Assembly: GCA_033557685.1 (NCBI GenBank)
Contig: JAWQRN010000159.1
Span: forward strand, 1 to 35,721
Length of the DNA: 35,721 nt
DNA from: Sperchopsis tessellata
Lineage: Eukaryota; Arthropoda; Insecta; Coleoptera; Hydrophilidae
Direction: 5' to 3'
Positions within the stretch are counted from its first letter, which is position 1. The number at the start of each line of letters is the position of its first letter. Below are positions 10,290-22,700 of the stretch, one piece after another. The translations under genes and the position numbers were made by a program. The notes below the pieces were generated by a model. That model had not been told where the DNA came from, searched no databases, and saw only the letters and a list, made by a program, of their open reading frames with translations.

Positions 10290-13200
10290 CTAAAAAATAA
10301 TTACAATACTAGAATAAAAACATATTTTTTCTTTAAAAACGTCTCCTTGCTTATAAAGAGGCGACTACAAGTAAGAAAGGCCTAGAAGATACTTAACTTA
10401 TACTAAGAACAAATAATGTGTTTTTGCCCAGACCAATCAGTCCTCAATTTCAGTATGCTATTTGAGATTGCTATTAAATTATTCATTTGAATTCAAATAG
10501 GCTAAATTACATAAAATTATTATTATTTTTTAATTCCTGTATTTATTGTAATCTGCCCGATGGCAGTAAACAAATGTTGTGGATAATTAGTATAACGAGA
10601 ATTAGGAATCTACATTAAGAACCTAACATAAATATAGCAACTTAAGAATTGCAGTAACATTTTTTAACTTAAGCCAGATAAATCTAACTGGCATTGTTCA
10701 GGTCCAGATGTGTCAGGTAGGTTTGAGTACTGTTGACTAGCATATTTACTGCCAATGGGTTTGGGTGTACTTCGAGGCACGACAAGAACTTAGAACTCAC
10801 GCACTGTCTGCACATGAAGGTCAAGGTGTAATGTGTCATTTGGCACAAACCAGGGAGCGTTTGTGTTCTCCATTACACTTCTTTTTTTTCTAGAAGTATA
10901 ATTACGAGCTTCCTCATTTGTCGCATTTCATCAAGAACTTTGAAAACCATATTTTCCAGTCTTTCGATTATACTCGATGACTGTTGTTGAGGTTGCTTTT
11001 CAGCTTTTTGATTTTCATCATTACTTCCCTGTATTGTCATAGTGTAGGATATTCCTGGTTTTAGTTTTTTTTTTTAAAAGGTTCGCCCTTTGTGTTCATG
11101 CTGGTCAATATTATCTGTCTTTTGTCGTAAGTGTGGAAACTTCCTAGCTTGAATTTCCTAATAGACATTGCAGCCTTTGTAATTCGCAGGGTGCTGTTCT
11201 GCACATAAGGTGCATTTAAGTGGGTCTGTTTTGGGCTTCTGGCATTCCGTATTAGTATGACCTGCTTGATCGTAAATAATGTACCTTGGGCGCCTGTTGT
11301 AGTATCCTTTCGTATGCCCAAAGTCATGCATCGAGCTCAATGAGGGTTATTTCTGGTTGCTCGAGGTGGTTCAGTAATCACCTAAGAGTTTAAAAGATAT
11401 TTTATTTTATAAATATCCTTCATATTTATTTTCCAAATCTACAAATTGCATGGAGAGGGGCTTCTTTGTGACTTTGCTTTTCAACATCCGCTCTTAGCTC
11501 ATCTATGTTGTAATGAACATTTTTTATAACAATGCGAAACTTTTTATCCTGTTTCAGGTGGTAAGTGTTGTGTTCGACGTTTTTTCTTTAAGCAAGTGGA
11601 TTATCTTTCTACAGCTGTCGATATCCACTGACACATAATGGCCATTAGCATAATCAGAGGTATTTTTAGCTTTGGTTGTTCGTTTTGCTATGGCTGTTGT
11701 GTTTTCAGCTCAATTTCGGCACTTAACAGTTGGAATCTGTTATCGGGATTTACTTTATATTCCGTCAGCAGTCTTTGGCAGGTTCTTCGTACATTATCTG
11801 AGGGGGAATCTCTTTTTTGTTTGTGTGATTGAACTACTGTCCAGCCATGCTCTTCTTTCAATCTGGCTAGTTCTTTTTCTATTTGTATCTTTGATCTTCT
11901 TTCCACCTCTATCAGGATTGGTTCTTCAATTTATCGTTCTTTTTCTACCTCGATTTCAGCTAATGTTGGGATGTATTTTTTAAATATACTTCCATCCATG
12001 GTAACCAGGTCACACAAATACCTCAGTTTCGAATTTCGTCGTGTCAGCAAATTCCTGACCTTGCTAAAAGCAGAATTAGTAAAGGAAATATTGTGTCGAA
12101 ACAGTTGACCCACTAAATGGGAGCACACACAACACAACAAGTCACTTTGAATGGTAAACACTAACTTCACATAAAATTATAGCTAGAGATTATAAATGAA
12201 CTTAAAAATTTAAAAAAAACTTCCCTGGTCTACATGTTGTAAGAAAATACAAATACTAAGGAGAAAATTTAACTATTAAAAATATATAATTATTTTACCT
12301 GGGAAGTTTGATCCTGGTTCTGGTTCAGTTCTTTGTCCAGCAGGTCTAGGTGGATGTTTATCTCGAGGGTCCTGTTGATTTGTGCCCCCTCGCCCATACA
12401 ATGGCACAACTTTTTCCCGATTTATTGCAGCCTTACAAACAGGACATACTTGTCTATTTGGTCTTGTTTCTAACCATTGATGCAGACAGGGCCAACTACA
12501 GAACAACACAGTGATACTATTCTATAAGTGGACCTTAATCTTTAGAATAGACTAGATTATATTAATCGAACACATAAATTTCAACAATTTTCATTAAAGA
12601 AGTATTCTAATTTTTAATCATTATAATGAGTAAAAATAAAGGTGATTAATTATAATACTTATTTAAAATAATAATTCAGAATAAAGGCGAGAGTAAAAGA
12701 ATAAAGACGGAAATACATATGTACACTTACACTACACAGTATTAATGCATGGTCTACTTTTCCGTTATCATTTATAATATCATCGTCGACTAACCCATTG
12801 CCAAGACAAACTAAAATCATTTGGGATGAAATTATTCAACTGGAAAAAGTTACATTCTTGCAGTTTTATTTTACATATATTACTTGATGCTTGTGAATTC
12901 AGATTCATTCCTGCTTCATTTAAGTGGTAAACAGAAGCAATGCCATTGAACAGAGCCGATTATAAAACAAGACTATACAGCACAAAACAGAACGAGAGCC
13001 AATGAAAGCCGCTAGTCACGACAAGTTGGACGACTTTAAACATTAGTATTGCTATCTTGAGGCTCATAACCTATCTTATAAAGCTGTGTTTGTATTTCAT
13101 ATGTTTTTTCACGTATTTATAAATATAGTAAGCCCTCGACTTACGAACTAATAGGGGGGAGGGGTTGGACGGTTAATACGAATATCCGTTAAATCTGAGT

Positions 13201-16200
13201 ATCCCATTTTTGGCAACCAAGAACATATTCGTAAGTCAGAAAATAAAAAACTTGGTTTGATACGTATTTAAAGGCAGCAGGAAATAGTACAGGGTTATTC
13301 ACTGTACTTTGACCTCCCCCCATAACTCTTTTATTATAAGAGTTATAAAAAAAAAATAAATACAAAAGTTGTAAGGTTTCATCTATATTTTTTTTAAATA
13401 CTACTAAAAACAATTGCCTGCATAGGTCATTTGATGTAAGAATGGGGGTGATTTTTTTAAAGGGAATACCTGTATATTTTTACATTTTCTTTTAGATCCT
13501 TTTTTACTGATTTTAAATATATGATTGATAGGTCTACCTGTAATAGTTTTTGACATATTGGACCTTGAAAATGCTCTAAATATGCATTATTTTAAAACTC
13601 GTTACCGACAGAAGTGCAATAGTTTTGGCTGATGATCTAGGACAACATTGTTTCTTTGTTACCATTGTTGTTATTTGACATTTGTTAGTATTATTTCATC
13701 AAAATGGTTTACTTAGAAGCCAAAGTGTTTGAAATATTTTCTCTTTATTTAAAAAACAATAAAAATAAAAAACCTGCAAGAAGAGAATATATAGCATTAT
13801 ACTCAAATCGCCTAGACCTATAAACCTTTATATATTTTAAAAAAAAAAAATCTTAAAGAAAATGTAAATATATACAGGGAGTGTTCCCTTTAAAAAAATC
13901 ACCTCTATCTTATATCACATGACATATGCAGTCAATCATTTTTTAGAAGTATTTAAAAAATATATAGATGTAACCCTACAACTTTTGTATTTAACTTTTC
14001 TCTATAGCTCTTCTAACAAAAGAGTTAAGCGAGATCAAAATACAGTGAATCAGCCTGTACATATATGTAAAGTGAAAATGCACGTCAATAATTTTTTACT
14101 ACTTGCAGTTATGTAATTTGGTACCATTCAAAAAAAAATCTAGTCACTCGAGCAACTGGGAATTTCAACAGAAGTGCACACCCATTAAAAATATAAGTTA
14201 AAATTTAAACTCAATACTACCCAAGGCAATAGAATTCACATTTAAGTCATCTGTGAAATTAATTATTTTCTCTTTAACTTATTGTATCTAAATTTACAAA
14301 CAAAAACGCACCAGGATATTTGCTGATAAAATTGCCCAGCTTATTTTTTTAAGAAAATAGTTCTCGGACTAAAGTACAGGTTTTATAGACACAGGATGAA
14401 GCTATAATAATGTCTATGTTATTTCAACTTAAGGAAAAGCTAGATCTTTTAAAATTTTGCAATTATCATCATATATGACTGAAATAGTATACTAATTTGA
14501 AATTATTCTTTGTTTATTCAATGATCTGGTAGTATGATAACAAATATAAAAAAATAATGCATTATTTTCAAACAATTAACCAAACTGGACTTCTTTCGAT
14601 TTGATTTTTTTCCATTTCGATTGTTTTGTAGCTACTAAAATTAGTGGAAACAAGAATTTCATTTTGGTATAGGTTGTGTTGTTCATTTTTTAACCCACTG
14701 ACTATAAATAACTAAGACAATGGTACAGTGTGTGTGTCAATTAAAAAGTATGTAATAAAAGGTAGTATGCATGTTCTACATCATTTTAAACAATGAACAT
14801 ATCCATAGACTATAAATCAAGTGCTGATGTTGACGCATTTAAATGACTACAAGTAGGTGGTTTTCGATATGTATAAAAGCAGTTTGAATTTACAGCCTCC
14901 AAGGCCGCAGATTGTTGTTCTATAAAATATATAATTTTCAAGTTTTTAAAGTGCCTCTACACTCAGTAGCCCAAAGCTGCAGGCCTAGTAGATGGTACAA
15001 GCAAAGTACAATTAATTTTGCTTATGTGGGAACAATGAGTAATAATGTGGGAAACTTAAAGAGTTTGCTGGAGAGCTGAATGAAAAACCACATTTATGAA
15101 AGAAAAAGAAAATTAATGTGGCCAAAATGTTTTTCTGTTTTTTTAAATAAAATAAATTTTTAGTTTTTTAAAATAGTTATAGTATAAAGTTTCTAGAATA
15201 TATGAAAATTAAAGACTATGGGTCATATTCACACAATGAACCTTAAAGTTATGAAAGCTTATCTACCTTTTACAATAATTATTTCAATGGATTTATCCGC
15301 TGTTTTGTATTTGTTATGTTGATAAGGCTTTAACAAGATTTATTTAGGGCGTTAGGTGTAGGTATGTGTGTAAACTGGTTATAATGTTTAAGTAAATTCA
15401 CTTTAAAGTAACTTTTTTTATTCATCCTGTACATAATAGATATTGTCCTCGTTTGTAGGTGAGAAATATGGAAGCAATAAACATGCTTCACTTATGTTAA
15501 TAAATACTTTGCATCTTTGTATAATACTAATATAGTCTAAATATATACTTCAATATAGATATTAAAATCAAGTGAACTTGTTTTTCCTTTATGATTACGC
15601 TATCGAAAACGTTTATTTAATGAGCTATAAATAATATCTCAAAGGTCACTAAACTAATTTCAAAAATTAAAAACAAAACTTGAAGTATTCATCAGGCTGA
15701 TCATTATTATGTTGTTTAGGCCAAACCAATGTTTATAAAATTGAAAAATTTCACTTCTGATTTAAAAAAATAAATTTAAGATAAAGTTTCACACTTTTCG
15801 ATATTTTTATTCCATTCTATGATTATGCCATGTCTGAAAAAATTAATACATCTCTAATTATCTAGCACTCCAGATTTCTATGGTAGGGTATTAGATCTGG
15901 TATATGAAATAGTTTAGGATCTCTATTTAAATTATGTTACCATGAGCAAAAGGATTGTTGTCTATCTCTTCAAAGGATTTAAACAAAATCAAACAGATCA
16001 ATAAATAGGTCAACCATACAATGTAAATACATACCTGAGAAAACATATGCACAATTCAGCAAAAAAAATACATTAATGAAAACAAACATAAGATGTATAA
16101 AATTAAAATAAACAAATAATTAAAAGACAGTTTTAAGATGTAACAAATATGCGTAATCATGATGTCAAAGTCACACCCAACTCGAATAGTAAATCCGGAG

Positions 16201-18519
16201 GGCAGTAAAAAATTTTTGTACATTATATGTACCCCTTCCCTTAAATTTCTTTACTGCATTTTCAAATTTATTGCCATTCAAGTTTTTAATGTTGACTGGC
16301 AGATGATTCCACACTTTCATCACCCGTGTCAGGTACTGCTTCTGGATTGTTTTCAATTCAATTCACTTTGTCTGGTGTTGTAAAAATGACAGTGTTGATT
16401 TTAATGATAAGTTTTTATAAAAATACAATGCACAGCGAATTAAATATATTTCAAAGAAGGTAGGTATTTTATAATGGTTAAATACCTCCTTACAAGGCTG
16501 TGTTCTTGCCATTCCAAAAATATTCCTTATACACTGTTTTAGCAGTTTTAGTACTCTCTCAACTTCCGAACAATTACCCCAAAAGAGTATCCCATATGCA
16601 CATAGGTATAGTAGTTGTTATAACATTAGACTTCATTTGAATACTATTCATAAATAATATTAAAAGGTAAGGCCCAAGGATCAACCCCTGGGGACTACAC
16701 CTTTTCATAGTTCTCCAGCCTGAGCTCACCACCCTGCCATCCGCAGCCATAACCCTTTGTCTTCTGTTAGTCAGGTTGTCCCTAAAAAGGTCTAAAGCGT
16801 AACCACGTATGCCGCAGTCTTCCATTATCGAGTACAGCATCTCGTAATTAAAGCTATAAAATGCTTTTTACAGGTCTAAATGAACACTAGCTACCTTAAC
16901 CTTTGCAGTTATAGATGCGATAATCCGTTTGAGTATCTCCTCTATAGCTGACTCTGTGTTCCTACCCTTTCTAAAACCATGCTGCATTTAGTTTAAAATT
17001 TTATATTTTTCCAGATAGTTAAACAACAGATCTGCCACAAGCCTATCGAAGATTTCACTAATTACTGAAAGGAGAGTAACAGGCCTATAATTACCTATCA
17101 TCTTTCTCTCACCCTTCTTATAGATGGGGGTTATAAGAATCAATTGAGGGCATCTGGAAATCTTGCAGTTAGGAAGCAGTGGCATCTGACATTTTCTTTA
17201 TGAATACTACGGTACCCTTATCATTGCCAACACTTTTGGTATTCTTCAATCTTCCATATATGTTCATCACTTCCTCCACTAGAAGATATGAAAAAGAAAG
17301 GGGCTGTGCCAAATTTCTTATTTCCTAGAAGAGTTGTTGTTGTATTTGGGCTTATAAAGTAATCATTTGTTATTTTATGTGTCAGATGCCATGCAGCTTG
17401 AACCGAAACCGTATTGCTTGAATGGAGGATATACTCATCGTTGTGCTTTTGTTTGGAAGCCTCGATTACAGATTTCAAGATGCGAGTATATTTTTTGTAG
17501 CATTCACTAGTTATACGAGACCTTAATACTCATTGTAATCCAGGAGTTGTTAGAATTGTTCTTCTTCGGAATCTTCGGAAATTCAAGATATCTCGGATTA
17601 AACAGTCAAATATAAGCAGCGTTAACATCTGATGCACTGTAGATGGAGTTCCAGTTCTTCTCACTCATCTCCTCCCATGCCTCTAGAAGACCAAGGACAG
17701 TGAATCTTCTAGTCCTCTTATATGTCTTACTCTGCTCATATCTAAAGTGCAGATTGCAGCTCTACAGAAGGAATATTATTGATCAGTCTTAGGTTTCTAT
17801 GGCCAATTTTTTTTAATAAGAGGAGTAATTCAAATAAGGAGCCAAAAATACTGAACTGGGATTTGTATGTCAATCTCACAGATGCAGCCAATCATAACTA
17901 AATTTTTAACGCACCACTTTTTAAACCAGATGTTCGATTGAAAAATGACAAAGATGACATTTGTAAATTTATATTATATTTCTATTAATCTTTATATTCA
18001 TTTACAATTTTTATTGCACATCACTACAGAAAAATAAGTTTGTCCCTAAAAAAACTTGGGCATTGCATGAGGTCCAAAGAGTTTAATCTTGAATAGGTCT
18101 TTAAGACAATATTCCCAGATTGAAACCCTAGAGGTCTTGCAAAGACTTATGGTATGTGTTATGATTCGTATAGCAAAAGAGCATAAACTATAAAAGAATA
18201 CACTCTTTGCTTCGTATATTGAATTAGATAGTTATAGTATGCTTCAAAAGTTTGTCAATTGATATATATTTTGTACCATCACAAACAAGCTAGAGTCCCT
18301 GGAGACTTTAAACCAAATTTTGAAATTAATTATAAGTACTCACCAAAACAAATGCCCACACATACTAACAACAGCATCCCGAGCAGTATCCAAACAAATG
18401 TTGCATTCGAATGTTCGTTCATCTCTTTTCTCTTCGCTGTCTGTGGCCCCAGTGCTACCACTTGCCTGATTAGCATCACTGTTCATTTTAGCTTTGCCTT
18501 CACTACTGTTTGAAGCCAT
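10084..18519 (-). CDS. RNF185: RNF185/RNF5-type RING E3 ubiquitin ligase, ER membrane (3 exons)
   Basis: Join of complement exons 18344-18519, 12299-12495 and 10084-10289: 579 nt, 192 aa, the same length as human RNF185 as I recall it. The family ubiquitinates misfolded or regulated ER membrane proteins (ERAD). Order: polar Ser-rich N-terminus (MASNSSEGKAKMNSD...), a C3HC4 RING from about residue 37 (CNICLD...CGHLFC-WPCLHQW...CPVCKA), a basic/Pro-rich linker (PLYGRG...DPRDKHPPRP), a Gly/Phe-rich segment (FGFGDNGFHMSFGIGAFPFG) and a C-terminal hydrophobic anchor (FLWLAILFVAWLMLA). The RING is split across exons 1 and 2 inside a Cys codon (TG|T). All three junctions keep frame and have GT/AG borders. 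Introns are 5.8 kb and 2.0 kb and full of transposon relics. Transcribed divergently from DNAI4. RNF5 is the close alternative; length and 'RPNRQVCPVC' favour RNF185. Confidence 0.93.
10855..11999 (-). mobile_element. Jockey-type gag (ORF1) relic in RNF185 intron 2
   Basis: Read leftwards: start MDGSIFKKYIPTLAEIEVEK, a charged helix (KELARLKEEHGWTVVQSHKQK), then KFRIVIKNVHYNID, the pattern of the PRE_C2HC region before the knuckles. Next come degenerate zinc knuckles (only the third is intact: CTLCAEQHPANYKGC) and a C-terminal IIERLENMVFKVLDEMRQMR helix. Several frameshifts and stops separate these blocks, so it is dead. No endonuclease or reverse transcriptase follows on the left, where RNF185 exon 3 lies, so the rest of the element was lost or never copied. 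Confidence 0.7.
12299..12495 (-). CDS. RNF185: RNF185 exon 2 (second half of RING and linker)
   Basis: Acceptor tctgtag|T completes the split Cys codon. It reads WPCLHQWLETRPNRQVCPVC, then the Pro-rich linker to FP, and ends CCCAG|gtaaaa in phase 1. Confidence 0.94.
13126..13239. mobile_element. Short pogo/Tigger-like MITE remnant
   Basis: The left end tagtaagccctcgacttacgaa resembles the cagta..ccctcgacttacg termini of pogo-like elements. The right side has cgtaagtca in inverted orientation near 13230-13238 but lacks the outer bases. Probably a decayed 110-bp non-autonomous copy; right border uncertain. Confidence 0.45.
13290..14057. mobile_element. TA-flanked foldback MITE with arms of about 220 bp
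   Basis: Starts cagggttattcactgtactt and ends with the inverse of caggctgattcactgtattt. Both ends are flanked by TA (13288-13289 and 14058-14059), as for Tc1/mariner-type insertion. The arms (about 13290-13500 and 13850-14057) are inverted diverged copies of each other around a spacer of about 350 bp. Both arms can be read as the same peptide (HFLEVFKKYIDVTLQLLYL on +, FLVVFKKNIDETLQLLYL on -), which follows from the symmetry and is not evidence of a gene. Lies in RNF185 intron 1. Confidence 0.75.
14058..16150. other. RNF185 intron 1, AT-rich, nothing recognised
   Basis: No coding segment, structural RNA or clean repeat boundary could be supported in this stretch. Confidence 0.5.
16151..17780 (-). 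mobile_element. Non-LTR retrotransposon reverse-transcriptase relic (jockey/CR1-like)
   Basis: Read leftwards, conserved blocks come in order but in broken frames: a pre-RT region (CYKKYTRILKSVIEASKQK), YKKGERKMIGNYRPVTLLSV, a degenerate GFRKGR...ESA and HLDL.KAF block, YGIRG-like GIRGYALDLF, then MKRCSPQGLILGP (from VPQGSILGP). The YADD box is missing from the segment that follows. Beyond it are FWGNCS.VERVLKLLKQCIRNIFG and the C-terminal VMKVWNHLPVNIKNLNG. Frameshifts and stops make it dead. Catalytic Asp residues of the palm cannot be found. Inserted antisense to nothing but RNF185 intron 1, i.e. in the same orientation as RNF185. Confidence 0.75.
17781..18343. other. RNF185 intron 1, nothing recognised
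   Basis: AT-rich sequence directly after the RNF185 exon 1 donor; no feature seen. Confidence 0.45.
18344..18519 (-). CDS. RNF185: RNF185 exon 1 (start and first half of RING)
   Basis: ATG at 18519-18517, 58 codons plus two bases, donor TTTTG|gtgagt. Encodes the polar N-terminus and FECNICLDTARDAVVSMCGH. The initial MASN resembles the MASK start of the vertebrate protein. Confidence 0.92.
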
Positions 18520-19693
18520 TTTCTATCTATAAAGCACAAGGTCGTTACATTTACCTGTGAGCACTGAAAATCTATAAACTGCAATATGCTATTGAGTTTC
18601 TAACATTTTCAAAAACGACGGCCAAACTGCGAATTTACGCAACGACACTCTGCTTGAACGAAAAATCTTAAGAAAAAAATTAAAAAATAGTAAAAAACGA
18701 TTGTCAAAAAATTAAATAAACTGACGTGGACTATGGCGATTTATTTTATTTTTTGCAGTTGCGGACTCACCAGTAGACTTAGATTTATTATAACATTTAA
18801 CACTGAAGGCCGAATTTCGAAACCTTCTACAATGTATTTTTGCGATCAGTTAAATTGTTGAATATAATCACCTGATTAACTAATAGTTTGACACTTGACG
18901 TAATTATCATTGTTATGCTACCAACTGCGGTGTCTTGTTTGGTTGTAATTTAAAAACCCCTACTCCAACAATTGATCAAACATGCATTTTAAATACATAA
19001 ACACATACTTGTTTACCATTTTTTAGCTCTTAATTTAAACTTTCTAACGTATGTGCTCACACAACCGGTGATATCTAGAACAGTGTTAGCTATTGATTTA
19101 ATTGAAATTTTATAGCTTTTTATTTTTGTTACATTGGGTAATACATGTATGCACTGCTTTATGTAAGTAGTTCATCATAAATCCTAGATGAATTTATGTT
19201 ATTAAGAATTTTCGGGCGCTTTATTTGATTTTCGAAAAATGTATAAATAAAATTGGATGTGATGTGCCTCACATTATTTCATATCTATACTTAATACAAA
19301 TTTGAACCTTCTTTTACGTAAAAACTGGTAACAGAGATGTATATTTTCCTATAAAATGACAACAAATTAATAACATATTAACGGCGACGGGACAGCCGTA
19401 TGCGAGGTTTCGCAACTTTTCGCAAACTAGTTAGAACGATATGCTAGTTGTCATAGCAGTTTCTCCTACCTAACACCAAGTTAAATTTTTGCTGAGAATA
19501 AAATTATCTTAAGTAAAACAAATATATCAAGTAACTAAATAGTGAGAATACCATAAATATTTATATGGTACTACAATAGAAAGTATTATCCTCCCTAACT
19601 TTTAATTTGTAAATAAAATATTCTTAAAGTATATAAACTGTAGTATCAATTTACATTTTAAGTTGTTTCAGTGAAAAATATTAAATATTTAAG
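18520..19693. promoter_or_regulatory. Shared divergent promoter region of RNF185 and DNAI4
   Basis: 1174 bp separate the two start codons. It must hold both 5' UTRs and promoters. A more GC-rich, CpG-containing patch lies at about 19382-19440 (acggcgacgggacagccgta). No clear TATA box is seen for either gene. An in-frame TAA at 19682-19684 precedes the DNAI4 ATG. Confidence 0.55.
19447..19460. promoter_or_regulatory. Candidate RFX X-box upstream of DNAI4
   Basis: GTTGTCATAGCAGT fits the X-box pattern (RYYNYY, short spacer, RRNRAC) at 10 of 12 half-site positions; the last two bases deviate. It sits about 235 bp before the DNAI4 start. RFX factors drive ciliary genes, so the location makes sense, but a match this loose can arise by chance. 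Confidence 0.3.
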
Positions 19694-19796
19694 ATGGAGA
19701 GAATGCCACGTCGTCTTACATTGGTTCTAACAGAAACAGATACTTTTTATATATTTGATATTCCTAGCAAAGTCCTTGATAAGGAAACACCAGAAG
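19694..19796 (+). CDS. DNAI4: DNAI4 exon 1
   Basis: MERMPRRLTLVLTETDTF... up to PEG, donor CAGAAG|gtaaaa. The upstream in-frame stop at 19682-19684 supports this start unless an untranslated or coding exon lies further upstream. Confidence 0.8.
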
Positions 19797-22700
19797 GTAA
19801 AAAGTTTTAAAAATTAAGTAATTTTTTTTATTGAACATTTAAAAATTTTTATATTAAATGTCTGTTAGATCTTCATTTTCATTCATTAGTTTAGCGAAAT
19901 GTTGTTTAGTACATTAACATAATGATGAATTTTTAAATAAGTTTCAATGGTCGAAGAGACCTATTGGACTGTTGCAATTGTTTAATGATCTATCGAAATC
20001 AATTCCTGCTTTGCAACAGTAATGGTAATCACCTACTTTATTCTTTAAATTTAATTGTTATATTAAACTCAAATATTTACACAAATCATTTTTACAGCCC
20101 AATCAAAGTAATGAATAGTCTTTTTGGAATTAAAAAATATCTTTATTTTAGGTGCTGAAGCTGATGCAGAAAATATACGCTATGAATATTTAACGCTTGG
20201 AAAAGGCAGAAACCGTAAGATGATAAACCAGTCAATTCAAACTCTTCCAAATATTATCATTACTAGAGATGCACAGAAGAATGATATAAAAATAAAAGAT
20301 AGCCATGCCTTTGCATCAATTTGGGATATGCATGATACTTACAATGGAATATCTAATGACTACCTTAACTATATTCTTGTAAAGGACTTTGAGACTTACA
20401 ATACTAGATTAGAACCTCAAAAGCCTAATAGTCTTGAAGAAGATGAAAGAAAAGAAATGCGGGAACTTATGAATAACCTCAGATTTTTAGACGCAGTTAA
20501 CATTATAGAAAGATTACTGGCAAATAATAATTATAACGAACAACAGAAAAGATTCAGAGGTCTTTTAGATCCAGAACCTTTAAGAGAAAATATTAAATTT
20601 AATTACAGACTTCAATTACTTTGGACTTTTGCTAATGACAAGACACATGGTATATATTTACATTTTGAATGGCAGAATCTCTAAGCATAATTATGTAATT
20701 TGCACTTTTGTAATTCTTATTAAACGTTAGGTAGTGATGAGTTGTCATTAGATTACTCGAAAGTATTTGTTAACCATCTGTTGCTTCTTGATATTTTAAA
20801 ATGCATTACACTTGGTGTTGCTCAGTTTTGTTTTACTCCCACTATTCATCTATATCAGTTTCCCAAACTTTTTTGGCTGACAGCTTGTTAACTTAAATAT
20901 TGTTTTGGCGACCAAATTTTTTAGCGCCTTCTTATTATCTACTTGCACCTCAACGCCCTCCTCTACACCTGGTGTTAGTAAAGCTCTTCTAAATTCCTCT
21001 AGCGCTCAGGGCGGGGGGCGGTAACGCCCACTATGGGAAACAATGATCTATATCATACTTCGTAGATGTAAAGTGAGGAGTTCCATACGGTTTACTTCTA
21101 GCTCATATTTAATACTTCATTTTTTACATGAAATCTATTATAATTATCATATTAACTTTAGCTAAATACATTTTTATACTGATGATACGCAGTTAAAATA
21201 TATACTTACACTTGATGATTTTAGGCATCGTTGTATGAATCTTTTTTTTTATCAATGTTTAACTTTTGTGAAGTTCTCTGCCACTGTTACTTTGCAGCAG
21301 TTGATATTACACGTGTCCAAATGACTCAAAATTACTGCTTTCGCTTTATTTATATTAATTGTTATCATGAACACATTTCCCATGCCTTTTATTCGACGAA
21401 CTGGTTGTGCATGCTTGACGGATAAGTTTGATACTCTTTAGAATGAATACGTTGTATATCTGTATAATCTGATTACATATAGGACCGACATGCATAAATT
21501 TAAATTTGCTTTTCAGGAGCAGTCTCACAAAGCCTTATAGATTGGATATGTTTAATCAGTCATTTTCTTATCATGTACCTTTATGTTATAATGACATTCC
21601 TAATAATTTAAATCACTTGGTGCTACCATATCATAAATTTGCTTACATCTAAGTTCTTCCACGCTGTTTTCATTAAAATATTTTTATTTCCTTAGGACGA
21701 TGTGTCAGTTGCTTCAAATGGAATCCGGTTAACAGAGATGTATTAGCTGTAGGATATGGAAAATTTTATTTTTTAGACACCAGCTTTGGAATGATAATGC
21801 TATGGAATATAAAAAATCCTATACAACCAGAGAGGTTTTATACATTCAAAACTTCAGTTACATCTTTAAATTTTTCAAATCGAAATCCTCATCTGTTAGC
21901 CATTGGTTTTGATGATGGTCATATTAAAATCATTGATATAAGTATGAGGTATTTAAACATAATAGCTTGTACTACACGAGATTCATCACCTTGTTTTGAA
22001 GCAATTTGGCAAGTAAGTGTTTTATTGATAATATTTTTATTTAACAAAAATACAGTAGTGCAATAACTTTATTTTGGAGACATAGGTTTAGTTGGCAGCT
22101 GGTCTGTTTATGGATTCTAGTTTAAAATTTGTTTTAAGGATCTTATGTTAATTTCTACTTTCTTAAGTTTCGTCATTAGAATCTCTCTTGATATTCTATA
22201 TCAAAGGCTTTTTTTAGAACAATAGATGTAACTCTGAGCAGAATTGTAGTCCATTATTTGTTTTATGACTTGTTTCACCAGGAGAGCGATATAAAGAATA
22301 TAATTGTAAAATTTTCAAGTTACTTAATAATCTTTAGCACTGACAAACTAAAGAACTATTTAAGTTACAAGTGTATATTGTTTAGTCCTAGCCTATAAAA
22401 AAGCAAAAAGTCATTTTTTTTACGGTCGAGATAGCAGCCAAAACTAAATATAGAGTCAATGCAAATTTCTCTGAGGTACAGATAAAGACATACTAGGCAT
22501 CCACTTTATCTAAACCCCACAGTAAATCCCTAAAAAAAATAATTCATTCTTTGAATAATATTGTTTCCTATTCATAAACTGATTGTTTTAAAAAATTCAT
22601 AATCGCCTTTTTAAGAATTTCTAAAATACTTTTGCTAAATATTGCTTTGAGATTAGAGAGATTTTAGATTAGAGTGAGCTCCTGTAGGGTAATTAGATAA

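Noticed and set aside
11672..11983. 103-codon hydrophobic frame on +, membrane-protein-like
   Set aside because: It is the antisense shadow of the gag relic, whose charged helices give hydrophobic antisense codons.
18259..18513. 84-codon frame on +
   Set aside because: Antisense of RNF185 exon 1.
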